Of a stretch of 13,532 nucleotides of DNA, positions 12,872 to 13,532 are shown piece after piece. The notes beneath the pieces are model-generated. The model was not told where the DNA came from and ran no database searches. It saw nothing but the letters and a program-made list of their open reading frames with translations. Within the stretch, counting starts at the first letter, position 1. Every line of letters begins with the position of its first letter. Position numbers and translations under genes: made by a program. The DNA comes from CAHJXF01 sp039936235. Lineage in GTDB: Bacteria; Pseudomonadota; Gammaproteobacteria; Burkholderiales; Burkholderiaceae_D. The stretch lies in contig JBDTIS010000120.1 of the NCBI GenBank assembly GCA_039936235.1, positions 1-13,532 on the forward strand, in the 5' to 3' direction.

Positions 12872-13532
12872 TTGACGAAGCTGACTACCTACCGCGCTGC
12901 CCTCATCGACCTCGACGGCACGCTCGTCGATACGGTGTCCGAGATCGCGGCCGCGGCCAACGCGATGCTCGCCGATGCGGGCCTGCCGCCGATCTCGGAG
13001 CATACGGCTTCCGAGTCAGTCGGCGAAGGCTCCGGCGCACTGGTCGCGTCGCTGGTCGGGCCGACCGGCCTGGACCGCTGGCTGCCGGTCTACATGGCGC
13101 ACTACCGCCGTTCCAACGGGACCGCTGCGACGGTCTATCCGCAGGTCCGCGAAGGCCTGGCCGCGATGCGCGAAGCGGGACTCGCGGTCGCGTGCGTCAC
13201 GAACAAACCGCGCGAACTGGTCGGCCCGCTGTTCGAGAAGCTCGGCATCGCCGACCTGTTCGACTGCATCGTCGGCGGCGGTGACACGGACATGAAGAAG
13301 CCGCATCCGGCGCCGCTGCTGTTCGCCTGCAAGGCGATGGGCGTCGCGCCCGGCGAATGCGTGATGATCGGCGACTCGAAGAACGACGCACTGGCGGCGG
13401 CTGCGGCGGGCGCGACTTCATTGACGGTGCCTTACGGATATCCGGGCTTCGGCGGTGCTGCCGACGACGCCGCTGCGCTGCTCGAACGCGGTGACACGTA
13501 TGCTATCGTCCCCGACCTCCTGGCCGCCGCAC
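12872..13532 (+). CDS. gph: Phosphoglycolate phosphatase (HAD), 3' end cut by window edge
   Basis: Hydrolyses 2-phosphoglycolate, a toxic by-product of DNA 3'-end repair and of Rubisco oxygenation, to glycolate. 220 codons are present. HAD motifs in order: motif I LIDLDGTLVDT with nucleophile D13 and acid/base D15, the helical cap (about 20-90), motif II VTNKP (about 110-114), motif III lysine in MKKPHPAPLL (about 148-149), and motif IV MIGDSKNDALAA (about 166-177). Only the last few residues are likely missing. No ATG or GTG is in frame near the conserved start; TTG at 12872 gives the normal N-terminus (read as MTKLTTYRAALIDLDG), but no good Shine-Dalgarno is seen. Genus-level HAD relatives with other substrates cannot be excluded, but the rpe neighbour supports Gph. 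Confidence 0.93.
   Translation, partial: MTKLTTYRAALIDLDGTLVDTVSEIAAAANAMLADAGLPPISEHTASESVGEGSGALVASLVGPTGLDRWLPVYMAHYRRSNGTAATVYPQVREGLAAMREAGLAVACVTNKPRELVGPLFEKLGIADLFDCIVGGGDTDMKKPHPAPLLFACKAMGVAPGECVMIGDSKNDALAAAAAGATSLTVPYGYPGFGGAADDAAALLERGDTYAIVPDLLAAA

Noticed and set aside
1..13532. CRISPR arrays, insertion sequences, phage cassettes
   Set aside because: No regularly spaced direct repeats, transposase motifs, terminal inverted repeats or structural phage genes were seen.

Overview
The window is GC-rich DNA with dense coding and short intergenic gaps. It looks like a betaproteobacterial chromosome, most likely Burkholderiales. The main evidence is the right-hand block mltA / apaG / rpe / gph, an order typical of that group just upstream of the trp genes, and the neighbouring UbiH-type hydroxylase and dsbC. 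This taxonomic call is inference from gene order and protein character; no marker gene names the genus.

Left block (1-3882, all minus strand). The 5' part of hemA (glutamyl-tRNA reductase) runs off the left edge and has its own good promoter. Upstream of it, in the same direction and closely spaced, lie an atypical OmpR-type response regulator with no kinase partner, a small multi-pass membrane protein, a secreted DsrE-family protein and a class I/II PLP aminotransferase. These four could form an operon. A divergent MgtC/SapB-family membrane protein follows (3968-4645).

Middle block (4761-7577). This is the accessory-looking part. It starts with a solitary protein carrying an exact T4-lysozyme-type E-8-D-5-T catalytic signature. 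About 1.1 kb of gene debris follows on the minus strand: the C-terminal end of an MltA paralogue, a central piece of an FAD-linked oxidase, and the C-terminal end of a GlpP-type glycerol-3-phosphate antiterminator, each truncated and lying almost end to end. A 70-codon ORF with a strong ribosome binding site and a gene-poor, dyad-rich 300 bp stretch separate the debris from tRNA-Phe(GAA). That tRNA has its own promoter and rho-independent terminator, and its 3' end faces the debris, the usual geometry of an integration or deletion hotspot.

Right block (7658-13532). This is housekeeping: a UbiH/UbiF-type hydroxylase whose -10 box implies a leaderless mRNA, dsbC, lipoprotein mltA, a tiny single-pass membrane protein divergent from mltA, apaG, rpe and the start of gph (cut by the right edge). 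Themes are quinone and haem biosynthesis, periplasmic disulfide isomerisation, murein turnover and pentose-phosphate metabolism.

I do not see a complete new multi-gene system. The items most worth a second look are the orphan lysozyme-like protein, the response regulator with altered phospho-switch residues, the tRNA-flanked fusion of gene remnants, and several dyad elements.
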